From Pezicula radicicola (lineage: Eukaryota > Ascomycota > Leotiomycetes > Helotiales > Dermateaceae): a stretch of DNA of 64,000 bases. Made by a program: the position numbers and the translations under genes. The notes under the pieces were generated by a model. The model was not told where the DNA came from, made no database searches, and worked only from the letters and a program-made list of their open reading frames with translations. This document shows, piece by piece, positions 42,758 to 54,715 of this stretch. The stretch spans positions 554,552 to 618,551 of the forward strand of contig PDUO01000019.1 in the NCBI GenBank assembly GCA_003008705.1. Direction: 5' to 3'. The stretch's first letter is position 1. Each line of letters begins with the position of its first letter.

Positions 42758-44879
42758 GTTCTACGAACATTAAATCACCAAGTCGATTTGGGGAACCCAG
42801 GGATTTAAGGGGAGTAAAGAACAGAGTAAATGGAGACCGGCTATGTGACGAGTAAGACAAGCAGCTATTTAGACGAGCTTTTCTGCGGTTCTTTTCATAG
42901 ACCATTGTTTTGGAGTTTCATGCGCTGAAGAAAGAGGATGGGTAGAATAAAAGCAAAGAATACGAATCCTTCAAACATGGCCGTTAGTACGGTAGTAGTC
43001 AATTAGAAAAGTGAACAGTTCTTCACCAGCTAGGTGAATGGTTGTTGCAAAGACGAGGGCTTGGTGGTTTGAGACTCTCATGTCCAAATGCTAAAAAATG
43101 TTTCCCAGACTCTACTCTACCAAACCTGGTTTCGCAGAGATCAAAGGAGCAGCAGACTAATACCAGACGATCGATACCCCCGCCCCCTCAAATCGACTCT
43201 TATTAATATGGGAGTTCATCAAATTTGCCGCGAAATAGATTAACCAGGTTCCCCGCCTTCCACTTCAACCTTTTCTTCAACCAGACATGCTCGTGTACTA
43301 TCAATTCACGACACACCAGCAAGGGTCTGATAAATTTAGATGTTGCACCTGATGGCATTCTACTGCTTCTGTGTGGCTTCGGCTGTTGAATTCAGTGCCG
43401 GTGTAAGATGCAGCAAATCCTTAGCGGTATAGCAGCAAATGTTTAACCAGTCCTACAATTGATGTCTGCCTAGGGAGCAGAAAACAGAACAGATTTGGCG
43501 ACAAACAAATTGGAAAATCGAGGTTGTGAGTACAACTAAAACTACTAAAAGTTGCATTGCTGAGGCACAATTGCATCGAAAGCAAACACAGGTTAACTAA
43601 ACTCTGGCGCAACCCTTGAATCATTAGACTTGGTCAGGTCGAGATCAAGCATATTGTCAATATAGCCTGCCACGTAGTTTGCTGACTATAGGTGGTATGT
43701 CCCAGAAATCCTGAAAAAGATTCATCACATTTCCTATCTCGCATACCCTTCGCAGTTTCCTATTCGGCTCCATAATAGCCACTCTAGACATCGATGCTAG
43801 ACTCGAAATGCAGGCTAAGTGTGTCAGTAACTCGTCAGTTGACGTTGAAGCTGCCCTTGTCCGGATTAATTCTTCTCCTCCGTGCACCATACTTTCGAGG
43901 AAGGTTTTCTTGGCTTCGAAGTTATTGCAAATACACAACATATTTTCCACAAAGGGTATGCTCTGAACACAGTTTGGTGGCCCAACCATCAGACCATGGT
44001 TCAACACAGCTATCTATGAAAAACTTCCAGCGAGAAGATGGGAACACTAGCCACAGCATCCATTGCTCAGCGGAACAGAATCCGAAAATTCCTCAAGGCC
44101 GGTTGATGTTTCAGCTGATCTCTGCTGATCCTGGGGCTCTTCTCACCACTCAGCCCTTGCAAAGCGACCTTAGGGTTCGGATCTGACTTCAGGTACAGGA
44201 ACAAATTTTCAGACCAGTGAAAAGGGATATTAATATGTGTATTATCCGGGGTGATGCGCATGCATTGAGGTAGAAAAATACAAACCTCCGAGGCCTTATC
44301 TCTTGGTGCCAACCCTTTCATCGCCGGCCAGCTGAGCCGATTGGGCAAGTATACAACCCTTTCTTCGTCGTTTAGTGAATGCGTTCCTTTTGTCATATGA
44401 TTTTACGGAAGTTCATAATCTCCACTCATGCTTGTTCGGGGGCGGTGCCTCCTCTCTACCAGAAGTCATCGGTCCCTTCATGTCTCCTGTAGACACTCAA
44501 TCTATGGTCGTGGCGTTGGCAGTCAATTTCCCATAGGCAAATTCGACTGATGGATATTGTGAAGCTTTCATGGGCCAATCGTTTGGGCATTGGCAAGTGG
44601 CTATGTTCAGTACAGCGAAGATCGCGGTAGGAAGTGCGCCGCTTGCACTTTACCTCACACGGTTCAAACGTCTTTTGACGGCTTCAGGGACGACATTCCC
44701 GTCGATCCGTTAGTTCCTCAGACATCAGATGAATGGGACTTGAGTCCTGCTGCTTAATGACGTTGGTAGGATCAGGATACAAGAGCAGAACTATATAATG
44801 TTCTTCAATTCCATTCTATCATCACCATCAACCACTTCTCAGTTGTCACATACATTCCCTTATTTGGACTAGCTTCACC
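42758..44879. other. Intergenic region with weak minus-strand frames
   Basis: 2.1 kb. Minus-strand frames at 44396-44067 and 44007-43657 could be parts of an unrecognised multi-exon gene, but stops and a lack of clear splice joins kept me from annotating it. The right end is the GH7 promoter. Confidence 0.45.
44792..44798 (+). promoter_or_regulatory. TATA box of the GH7 gene
   Basis: TATATAA lies 82 bases upstream of the GH7 start codon, followed by a pyrimidine-rich leader. A strong core promoter would suit a secreted, inducible cellulase. Confidence 0.5.
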
Positions 44880-46637
44880 ATGTATCGCAGTATCGCTCTC
44901 GCCACCTCACTGGCCGCACTCGTGCGTGGCCAACAAGTGGGAACATACCAAACAGAAACCCACCCTTCGTTGACATGGCAGACGTGCACTGCAGTAGGAT
45001 CGTGTACTACAAATAACGGCAAAGTGGTCATTGACTCCAACTGGCGCTGGGTTCACACAACAACAAGCGGAAGCTACACCAACTGCTACACTGTAAGTCT
45101 CAAAACTTTGGGAGCAAATTGTTCTTTTCTGTGTTCAAACTACTCATTCTTGAATCCTGTTTGAGTTACTTCCTATATATCCAGAACACGTAAATTAACA
45201 CCGAGTTTCTGACTGTAGGGCAACACTTGGGATGCTACTCTATGCCCTGACGATGTGACATGTGCTGCCAACTGCGCATTGGAAGGTGCCGACTACTCTG
45301 GTACTTACGGAGTCACTGCGAGCGGCTCATCCTTGAAGCTCAACTTTGTTACTTCGGGAACTACTAAGAACATTGGTTCCCGTCTGTATCTTATGGACAC
45401 CAGCGATGCCGCCTACCAGCAATTCAGCCTGCTGAACAAGGAGTTCACTTTTGACGTCGATGTCTCTAACCTTCCTTGCGGACTCAATGGCGCTCTTTAC
45501 TTTGTTTCTATGGATAAAGACGGAGGAACGGCCCGGTTCCCTACGAACAAGGCTGGTGCTAAGTATGGTGTTGGTTACTGTGATTCGCAGTGCCCTCGTG
45601 ACTTGAAGTTCATTTCTGGTCAGGTAAGTCATCCCCATTTCCAGACATACTTTCCGGTTCTTGTTATGTTAACACTCTCATTAGGGCAATGTTGAGGGCT
45701 GGACGCCATCCACCAATGATGTTAACGCTGGTGTTGGTGGCCACGGCTCTTGCTGTGCTGAGATGGATGTCTGGTAAGTTACAAACGCCGAGTAAAATAT
45801 TCTTACTATGATTTATTACACTTCAAGTCCCAAACAAACCAAGGTCCTAGTTATCCTTATAACTCTAGAATGCAAGCTGACTCTGAATTCGTGATATGTA
45901 GGGAAGCCAACTCTGTTAGTGCCGCATACACACCTCACCCTTGCGACACTGCCACCCAGACCTTGTGCAATGGTGATGCTTGCGGAGGTACCTACTCAAC
46001 TACCCGTTACGCAGGAACATGCGATCCAGATGGATGTGACTTCAACTCCTACCGCCAGGGAGATACCAGCTTCTACGGTAAAGGCCTCAAAGTGGACACC
46101 TCCAAAGTCTTCACAGTCGTCACCCAATTCATCGGTAGCCCACTGTACGTTCCCATCAATCCTCCCCAACCCCTCTACCCTCTAATATCAAACGCAAACC
46201 GCTAATCATTACACGTGTATACTTCTAGAACTGAAATCAAACGTTTCTACGTCCAAAATGGAGTAGTAATTCCCAACTCCGTATCAACAGCAAGCGGAAC
46301 ATCAGGCAACAGCATAACATCCAGCTACTGTTCCGCACAAAAAGTAGCCTTCGGTGACAACGACTCCTTCTCAGCTCATGGTGGTCTATCCAAAATGTCT
46401 ACTGCTCTATCAGGTGGAATGTCTTTGGTCATGTCTATTTGGGATGACCATTACGCTAATATGCTTTGGCTTGACTCTACCTACCCAACCACTAAGACTG
46501 GACCTGGAGGACCTAGGGGTACTTGTGCTACTACTAGTGGTGTTCCGGCTGATGTCGAGAGTACTTATGCTAGTGCTAGTGTCACCTATTCGAATATTAA
46601 GACGGGTCCTATTAATAGTACTTATTCTGCTTCTTAG
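44880..46637 (+). CDS. Secreted GH7 cellulase (cellobiohydrolase/endoglucanase)
   Basis: Five exons (44880-45092, 45219-45623, 45685-45773, 45902-46144, 46229-46637) give 452 residues. A signal peptide ([13 protein letters not shown]) precedes [16 protein letters not shown], the normal mature start. The catalytic motif EMDVWEAN holds the nucleophile Glu232, Asp234 and acid/base Glu237, split by an intron. Many cysteines and [19 protein letters not shown] and [10 protein letters not shown] are typical. There is no cellulose-binding module or linker at the end. Details such as the exo-loop regions favour a cellobiohydrolase, but I would not exclude an endoglucanase. The enzyme acts outside the cell on cellulose with retention of configuration. 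Confidence 0.93.
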
Positions 46638-47634
46638 AGGAGTGGAAGAGAAATAGTGGAAGCGGGATTGGGGTGCTTGGATTGGGTTTAGAGTTGGCGG
46701 AGTTGGAAAAACGATTGAGTCGTGTGGTCGAGGGAGGAGCTTTATCATTCATTTTGTTTGAGATGGGGCTGTGTTTCACACTTCTCTCTTCCTTTTCTAC
46801 TTCTTCTTGCTGTATATAGCTTTTTGCCTCCTTTAAAGGCTACAACCACCGTTTGTATATAGCTTGAGTAAAATTGAACTGTCGTTACCTATCTTATGTA
46901 GATTAGAAGAATCTAGCTCGTGTGTGACATGCTTCCATCAAGATCAAGTAGAACTATATGTTCTATATATATCAAATTAGACTTCTTAAGGAAATCTTAT
47001 ATAATTAGTATCTACAGCTATCTATCCAGAGTCCTATTACCGTTAAATAACTCAAAAAAAAAATTTAAATGAACCTTCTTATCGCAAACTAAACACTGCC
47101 CCTTTCCCTCGCTTCTCGCTTAACCCCTACCCACAAGCCCTTCCTAAAATCTCTCCCAAGTATGACACGAAATGCAAAACTATATAATTCCATGAAATTT
47201 TTTAGAATATAGCATTACCTGTGTTTTTGTCGTTGAGTTTAAAGGGCGGAGGAGGGGGAAAGGAAGCAGAGGAAGACATTATAAAAGTTGGTGTAGCGAA
47301 CCTTATGTGCTTTGGTGGTGATGTTACTGTTGGTGGTAGTGTAAGATTTATTTTCTCCTCTTTAAACAAAACTTTTCTTGGACTTGCCACCAGAGTGGTT
47401 TATGTGTTCTGTTCGTTGGGGATGAACGGCTGGTTTTGGCCTACGTGGAAGGCAGGGTGGTGAATGGTATCGAGGTGTTTGATAGTACCTTGCTTTCCTA
47501 GGCTGTGGGAAGGGAAGCGTCCTGATTTTCTGCAATCAGGCCTAGCTGCAATAGCAAATGGTTTTTCCTTGCTGTAAATTCGACTGAGTTGGAAAAAAAT
47601 ATGAAATCCGTACTCGGCCATTTTCCAATACTGA
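46638..47634. other. Intergenic region
   Basis: 3' region of the GH7 gene, with AT-rich sequence at 46900-47080. No supported gene. Confidence 0.5.
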
Positions 47635-49751
47635 CTATTCTATGTAAGTACTAATAATTGCGGTAGTATTATCCATCATACGATGGACATCGTGTGCGTG
47701 ACTCGGACACCGGCAACATATCTTAACAGGTATTCCTCCTACAAAGTCCGCATTACTATTCTGAGACCCTTCCACTGCCTCTGGAAGAACAACATCCATC
47801 AGACTTTGTGTCTTGCAATCGATCAATCCAAGTTCCGTCAAACCAAGATCTGGGACTCCCACCAGACCAACAAAACTTGCTATCATAAAAGGAGACTTTG
47901 TCGTACAACCAAGAATTTCTCGAACCGAGGCATCAAGTGCAAGAGATTGATCTCGTACGTTCTCCCAAGGTTCCGAAGACATACAGCCTGCGACGTCAAG
48001 TTTTACCGAACCTAGAATCTCCCCTTCATTAACTGCAAGAAATCCACCTCCAAGATCAATCATAGCCTTTACTGCGCTTGCTATTTCTTCATCAGAAGTC
48101 CCGATGACTACTAAGTTTTGGTTCTCACAGTTCGTTGTACAAGCGATAGCGCCTCGTCTTAAACCAAATCCGCGAACGAAACCAATACCTACGTTCTTGG
48201 TAGCATGATGACGGTCAATCACAACAACCTTTAGAACGTCCCGCTTTAGATCGCAGTCGAGATGACCCTTCTCAGATGCTATAAGACGTGTGTGGAATGC
48301 TCGCTTAAAGTAACCGTCATACATTTCCATTGCTTGTACCCAGGCTTCTGACTTGCCTGCTGGAGGAAAGACATGGAAACTTGAGGCTTCGAGAAAGTGG
48401 GGATCTATATGGATACTGTTTAGCGTGAATTCCGGTACAACATCGGTGTTTTTGAATAGAGGTTTGTGATTTTCCGCCACAAGGTTTCCGTTTACTATCA
48501 CAGCTGTGGGGCTACCAGTCGATTAGTGAAATCGTAAATCATGAAGGCTAGAGGAACTCACCGGACATCCTCGAGATTATCTAGAATGATCAAATCTGCT
48601 AATTTTGCAGGCGTAACGCTTCCAATGAGGTGATCTAGACGATAGTAGGAAGCAGCATTAAGGGTTGCCATCCGATAAGCTTTCATCTTATCAACTCCAA
48701 GACGAATTGCTTCTCGAACATGATGATCAATATGACCTTCCGAATCAAGGTCCTCAGCCAATTTATCATCCGCACAAAACGATATATGTCCAAGTCCATC
48801 TTTCAGAACTGGAATATCGCTAAAGACACTAGAAATATTGGAATTCATGCTTCCACTCATCACAGTAAGCATCATTCCCAACCTTAATCGTTCAATGACA
48901 TCTTCAGGTCGATGAGCATTATGATCATCTCCAATTCCACCAGCTGCATATGCCCAAAGTGGCTCATTTTCGAGCAGAGCTGTATGACCGGTAATCCGTT
49001 TTCCAGCATGTAAGGCAGCGGCTTGTTTCTGGGCTGAAGCTAAATCCAGCGAAAAGGGATTGGACTCTCCAAGTGTAGCAGCTTGACTTTGAGATACTCT
49101 CTCGCAGAGCTCTGCTGTAGTCATTGAGACACCGCCAAGTTCTAGCTCTGGAGGATTTCCAGGAATTTTGTGTGATACTTGACGGAGTATCCGGAGTGGT
49201 GTCGATGTTTCTCCTGGGACCTATGAGTGGTCTGCTGATCTTTGAGATGGGTGTCACATACCCATGAAATCCATTCCTTTGCCTCCAAATACCTACATGT
49301 CTGATCAACATATTTTTCATCAAGTATTAGTATTAGAGAACTTTCTTACATTAGCGATACAATTCGCATCAGCCAGGACAGTAGTTGTTCCCCTCGGTAC
49401 ACTCAACCTAGCCAACTCCCCGGGAACCAACTTCGTATACTCAATATGAATATGAGCATCAATAAACCCAGGACTAACAAACTTCCCCTTAGCATCAATC
49501 TCCTTCAAGTAATCCTGTGAAAAGTGATTCCAGGGCGTAATAGCAGCAATATGCCGTCCAGCAATAACCACATCTCGAGGAAGAATCTCTCCAGTATGTA
49601 AAGCAAGGATATGTGCACCACGAATAATGAGTGAAGCTGGTCGCGATCCAAGTGCAACAAGTCGAAGGTGCATAAGCTCATTCACTGTGATTGTGAGATG
49701 TGCACCTGTTGAGTTTGAGGGATGGATAGAGGGTGATCCTGGATTCTGCAT
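47635..49751 (-). CDS. Adenine deaminase, bacterial AdeC type
   Basis: Four exons on the minus strand (49751-49350, 49292-49262, 49213-48562, 48511-47635) give 653 residues, longer than most bacterial enzymes (about 570-600). The amidohydrolase metal motif H-x-H is at residues 100-102 in GFIDAHIHIE, followed by LSVPRGTTTVLADANCIANV. DDHNAHRPEDVIERL, RMATLNAASYYRLD, ADLIILDNLEDV and the C-terminal domain (VVVIDRHHATKN, GGGFLAV) follow the AdeC plan. The enzyme converts adenine to hypoxanthine and ammonia. Most fungi use an unrelated adenosine-deaminase-like Aah1, so this type could reflect old transfer from bacteria. It is divergent from a nucleobase permease gene, which fits purine use as a nitrogen source. 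Confidence 0.85.
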
Positions 49752-50325
49752 TGTAGGGGTGGTGGTTGTTTCATTTATTAGTCAGCCGTGGTCAAAGTGG
49801 TGGTTAAACTTTTTTGTTGACGACGTCCGAAAAATTTTCTTCTATCTCTCTCTCTCTTTCTCTCTCTTCCAAATGGTCTAAAAGGTCATGAGTATTCAAT
49901 AACTGTAGCTTGTTATCGGGAATGTTTCTGTCGAAATCGAGGTTACAATCCCACTTTTGTATCTTTTGTGATAAGTTGCCTGCCGAACCGGCAATCTTCT
50001 ACCTCTGAGTCGAGTCGATGAGATCTTCCCCCACCCATATCACGACTTTCCATGTGGGCTTAAGGTGTAGATTTTACATACTCGCTCGGTACCGAGCGAC
50101 ATGGTAAGTAGTCTAGACTCTATATGACTCTATACTATATCAGGACTGCCAAGAGTAAGGGCTGTGGATCAAGAGATAACAACATCTAGAGAAAACCGTT
50201 ATCTAAAGGCCAAAAGACTGAATGACCGACGATACTTAATCTAGATTTATTGCTTCCGATTCCTTTCAACCTTATACGATTTTTGGTTTTTTTGGTTGCG
50301 ATTTGCGCATCTCCAGTACTTTAAG
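49752..50325. promoter_or_regulatory. Divergent promoter with GATA-factor sites
   Basis: Four HGATAR-type sites lie in 574 bp: CGATAA (minus strand, 49913-49918), TGATAA (49969-49974), AGATAA (50174-50179) and AGATAA (minus strand, 50199-50204). These match the site of AreA-type nitrogen regulators. A CT-rich run at about 49842-49868 precedes the deaminase start. Confidence 0.5.
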
Positions 50326-52169
50326 ATGTCTAAAGAATACGCGACGTACGATACCCAGCCAGTCCAGGGTCTGTCCTCGGGATATGAGGATGGAAAACGC
50401 TCACTGTGGGGACGAGTTAAAAATAAGGCTGTATTACAAGTTAGTGATAGCCGAATGGTACCAGGAACAAAATGGAGTAATAGAGGTCAGATATTAGGTA
50501 CTGCGTACCACGTTGAGGGGATTTGCTAATGATTTACAGATTTGGATCCCGTCGAGCCGGAGTTTCAAACATGGAGAACTTACAATTGTAAGTAACCTCT
50601 TCTGGGAACTTGAGCTTTGTCAAAATAAAAACTAATTTCTTTTTCAAAGTTGTTATGTACTGGATCTCAGACGCCTTTGCAGTCTCGAATTGGCGCATTG
50701 GTAGCTCACTAATTGCTATTGGTCTCTCGTGGAAGCTCGCTTTAATCGCTGTAGCCATTGGCAATTTTATGACAGCTCTTGTTGTCACATTTAACGGTCT
50801 TATTGGGGCTCGCCTTCATATCCCATTTACAATTCAGGCCAGGAGTGCCTATGGATTCTACTTCGCTTATGTTATCATCGTTTTTAGAGTTATCATCTCC
50901 GTGTTCTGGTATGGCATTGGAACTTATACCGGTGCGGAATGTGTTCGTAGGTACATCATTTATCCATGTTTGAATATCTTGACTGATTGGTACAGAATCT
51001 ATGATCTTTGCTATATGGCCGAGATTCCGTAATGTCCCCAACCAACTTCCCGAATCTGCGAATATCACTACCAAGTTCATGATCTGTTATTTTATTTACT
51101 TCTTAATCTGCTTACCCTTCCACTATATCCCAGCGCATCATGTAAGGTGGTTCTTCACTTTCAAAAGTATCGTCACACCAATTGCTGGATTTGCTCTTGT
51201 CGGATGGATTGTGCATTCGACTGGCGGTGGAGATGCGTTATTCGTTCAGGGAAACACGGTCCAGGGTTCTGCTTTGGGGTGGACGATGATGAATGGGATT
51301 TACGCAATGGTGGGAAACTTTGCAACCCTTGGGGTCAACATGTTAGTTCTAATTCCCAGTCTTCTTATTTTAGACATTCATTAATGGGCACATCTAGGAA
51401 CGATTTCGCCAGATACTCAAAGAAGCCAAACAGCCCATACGTTCAACTAATCGTCATACCAATAGTATTCATGATAATGATGCTCTTCGGCATAATTGGC
51501 GCAAACGGCTCACAAATTCTCTTCGGCGAACTGCTCTGGGACCCCTTACTGATCGTAGATAATTGGACCTCAAAAGGAGGCAGAGCCGGAGCATTTTTCT
51601 GTGCCTTAGCTTTCCTAATCGCATCTATCGGTACCAATATCTCAGCAAATTCAATCTCCGTCGCCACAGATCTCTCAGCTCTCTTCCCAAAATATATCAA
51701 TATCCGCCGTGGCCAATTTATCTGTGCGGTTATTGGAGCTTGGGCGATGACTCCTTGGAATATTTTGGTATCGGCCGGTTCGCTTATTAGTTTTATGAAT
51801 GGTTACACCATCTGGCTTGCTCCTATTTCCGGTATCCTGATTGCGGATTATTGGATCGTGCATAAACAAGTTCTTTCGGTACCGGAGATGTATCATCCAG
51901 ATGGTATATATGCATATAATCGATGGGGTACGAATTGGAGAGCTGCTGTTGCTTTTTTTGTTGGCTTTATACCACTTCTCCCTGGATTTGCGCAATCTGT
52001 CAACTCGTCGCTTAAGGTTAGCGAGGGAGCTATTCACTTTTATTATTTGGGGTATTTTTATGGATTTATTGTTGGTGGTGGGTTGCATGTTTTGTTGAGT
52101 AAATGGTTTCCGGCTAAGGAGACTATGTTGCATGAGAAGGATGTGTCGTTGGAGGGTCGTGTGGTATGA
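50326..52169 (+). CDS. NCS1 nucleobase permease (Fur type)
   Basis: Five exons (50326-50485, 50540-50587, 50650-50946, 50996-51341, 51398-52169) give 540 residues and about twelve membrane segments. Family marks are DLDPVEP and TWRTYNFVMYWISD before helix 1, NWRIGSSLIAIGLSWK, FTIQARSAYGFYFAY, and TPWNILVSAGSLISFMNGY. These put it in the Fur branch (uracil, allantoin, uridine or uric acid carriers) of the NCS1 nucleobase:H+ symporters rather than the Fcy branch. The exact substrate cannot be assigned. Its divergent pairing with adenine deaminase suggests import of a purine or related base. Confidence 0.9.
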
Positions 52170-52692
52170 TAGTAGTGGCTTGGTTGTTGGTTGTAAGTCA
52201 TACTGGAATTTTCTGGTGGTTTTACTAGGACTGACTATTTAGTATAGTCTATAATGTAGTTTTGGTAATTATAGCAGTATATCATGAAATCAAAAAGTTG
52301 AACTCTACATCCTTCCGTTTCGCTACCCCTATTCAGAGTCCTCGCTTAACATTGGATCAGCACTCACTGAGGAGTAACTATCTAAGTTCTAAAACTTACT
52401 CTGAACTTCCAACAACGCTTTATACTATGGATAATCTTTTGTCTCTAATTTAAATATTTGTCATAAGTTGTCTTCTACAGACGCACTATCTTTCTAAACG
52501 CCGATAGTCGAATCTACAGACTGTGGGCCTCCCACTCTTCTATCGGACTTCCGAAGATAAGAGGGAGAAACGCAGGTACAACATTAACAGTCGGTGCCCA
52601 CGAAAAGAAAATAGCGAGCCGAGATCTGCTTGTCATCTGCGTAATCTTCACTGACGAGTCACAGTCTGTTGAACCACGTAGCTTCCCCAATC
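52170..52692. other. Intergenic region
   Basis: 3' region of the permease gene and upstream region of the esterase pseudogene; nothing specific seen. Confidence 0.5.
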
Positions 52693-54579
52693 ATGACATT
52701 CCTCAAGCTACTTGTGCTTCTCATAGCAAGCCAACCAGTATTCAGCCTCAACAACTATAGCACACGATGCTCCTCCCTCAGCTTCGGAAACCTAACATCA
52801 TCAACTATCCGGTTTGCAACACCTATACTTGCCGGTTCAAATTTTACTAGTGATTCTACTGAAACGAGTTACAATACGCAACAAATCAATCTTCCAGAGA
52901 GCTGTCGTGTAGCATTGACGATTGAAACTTCGAATTTGTCGAGTGCCAGGTTTGAGATATGGCTTCCGAGTGTGGAATCTTAGAATCATAGATTTTTAGC
53001 TGTTGGAAATGGTGGGTGGGCTGGTGGGATTAATTATCCTGACATTATTGTTGGGCTAAAGAAAGGTGAGTTGTAATTTGGGAATTTGTTACTCCTAAGA
53101 TGTTTTCATTGCTAATGGTAATAATCCTAAGGATTTGCTACAATGAGTACGGATAATGGTCATAACTCAACACAAAATGATGCTACGTGGACAAACAATA
53201 CAGAAGCCATGATGGATTTGTGAGCCTACATTCCGCTCTATCAATACTTTTAAAGTCGACTAATATAAAATCACAGTGGTCATAGAGCACTCCACCTTTC
53301 AACAATAGCAGCAAAAGAGGTAATTCAAGCATACTACACTTCACCAGAAAGTTACTCCTATTATGCAGGTTGTTCAACAGGTGGTCGTTAAGGTTGGAGT
53401 GAAGTTCAACGTTATCCCCTCGATTTCGACGGTGTGTTAGTCGGTGCTCCAGCAAACTAGATGACGCATTTACCAGCTTGGGATGTCCGAGTAGCACTCG
53501 AGCAGTTTCCGAATTCTAAACCTTCATATATACCTAGTTCTATGTGGTCGGTGATTCATGAAGCTATCGTGGCTCAATGTGATGGTTTAGATGGTGTTGA
53601 GGATGGTCTTATTAGTGATCCTACTCGGTATGTTCCACTTCCCCTCCTTACGCCAAAACAATAAAAAGAGAAGGAAACCAGACTCATAGATATATAATAT
53701 TGTAGTTGCAACTTCCACCCCAAAACCTCTCTTGGAACCGTCCAAACTCCAACTCCTCAGCCTGCCTCACACCTACACAAATAACAAACTTAAAACACAT
53801 TTACACACCCTGGTACGAAAGCAACAACACAGATATCTACCCAGGACTCTCACCGGGTGGAGAAGCAGGTTATTCTTTCCTCTTCAATGGCGAGCATCCA
53901 CAATTCGGAATCGATTTCTTTCGTCAAGCCATTGTAAATAATTCAACTTGGGACCATAGTACTATTTCAGGTGATACTGTTGCTTTAGCTGATAATATTA
54001 ATCCGGGTGGTATTAATTCGTAAGGTTATTGAGTATCATGGGTTTCAGGATCCGGTTATCCCTAGTCTGGTTAGTGGGAAGTGGTATGATAGGGTTGTGG
54101 AGTTTTATGATAGGGTTGTGGAGTTTTATGCTAGGTTGGAAGAGAATGGGATTGAGGTTGGGGAGGTGAGTGATTGCTATAGATTGTTTATGGTGCCTGG
54201 GATGGAGCATTGTAGTGGTGGTGATGGTGGTAAGTGTCTTTTCCTCCTTTCAAAAATTCATTGTGGATTCTGGTTGAGAGGTGAATTTCTAATTATTGCT
54301 TGTGATTTAGCTTGGGTAACTGGTGGTGTTAGTCAAGGTACTTGGTTACCTGCAAGTAACGACACGTCTTACTCACTTCTCTACTCGCTTATCGACTGGG
54401 TTGAGAATGCATCACCTCCTATGGAACTGATTGGCACGAAATATGTAGAAGATACTCCTGCGCTGGGTATCTCTTTCACTAGGCCTTTTTGTTGTTGGAC
54501 TAATATCCCAGTCTATAGTGGTGTTGGTAATGTTGGTCTAGCGGAGAACTGGGCTTGTCCTGAGGATGATGTGTATTGA
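52693..54579 (+). pseudogene. Tannase/feruloyl esterase pseudogene
   Basis: The reading starts with a signal peptide (LKLLVLLIASQPVFS) and follows the tannase family closely: FLAVGNGGWAGG, FATMSTDNGHNS, the active-site motif YAGCSTGGR, VLVGAPAN, DGLDGVEDG, ALADNINPGG, YHGFQDPVIP, VPGMEHCSGG. Three stops interrupt it: TAG at 52981 and TAG at 53458, both where the family has Trp, and TAA at 53389 where it has Gln. In addition the frame slips near 53720, and near 54018-54025 about a dozen codons are missing with another frame change. A 21-bp tandem duplication (YDRVVEF twice) is at about 54085-54126. The gene therefore cannot make a full enzyme. Intact relatives are secreted and release gallate or ferulate from plant esters. 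Confidence 0.85.
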
Positions 54580-54715
54580 TTTATAGGTTGCTATACTTGA
54601 GAAAATTATCTTGCTACCTATTTCTCTTTGTGATATTCTTGCTAAATGATTTGGTAGCGAATTTCATACTATACAGAGCATTTAAACCTCCATATTGAAG
54701 AAACAAAAAGCAAAG

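Noticed and set aside
43657..44396. Minus-strand hypothetical gene
   Set aside because: Two frames could be exons, but no splice pair joins them in frame and no domain is recognisable.
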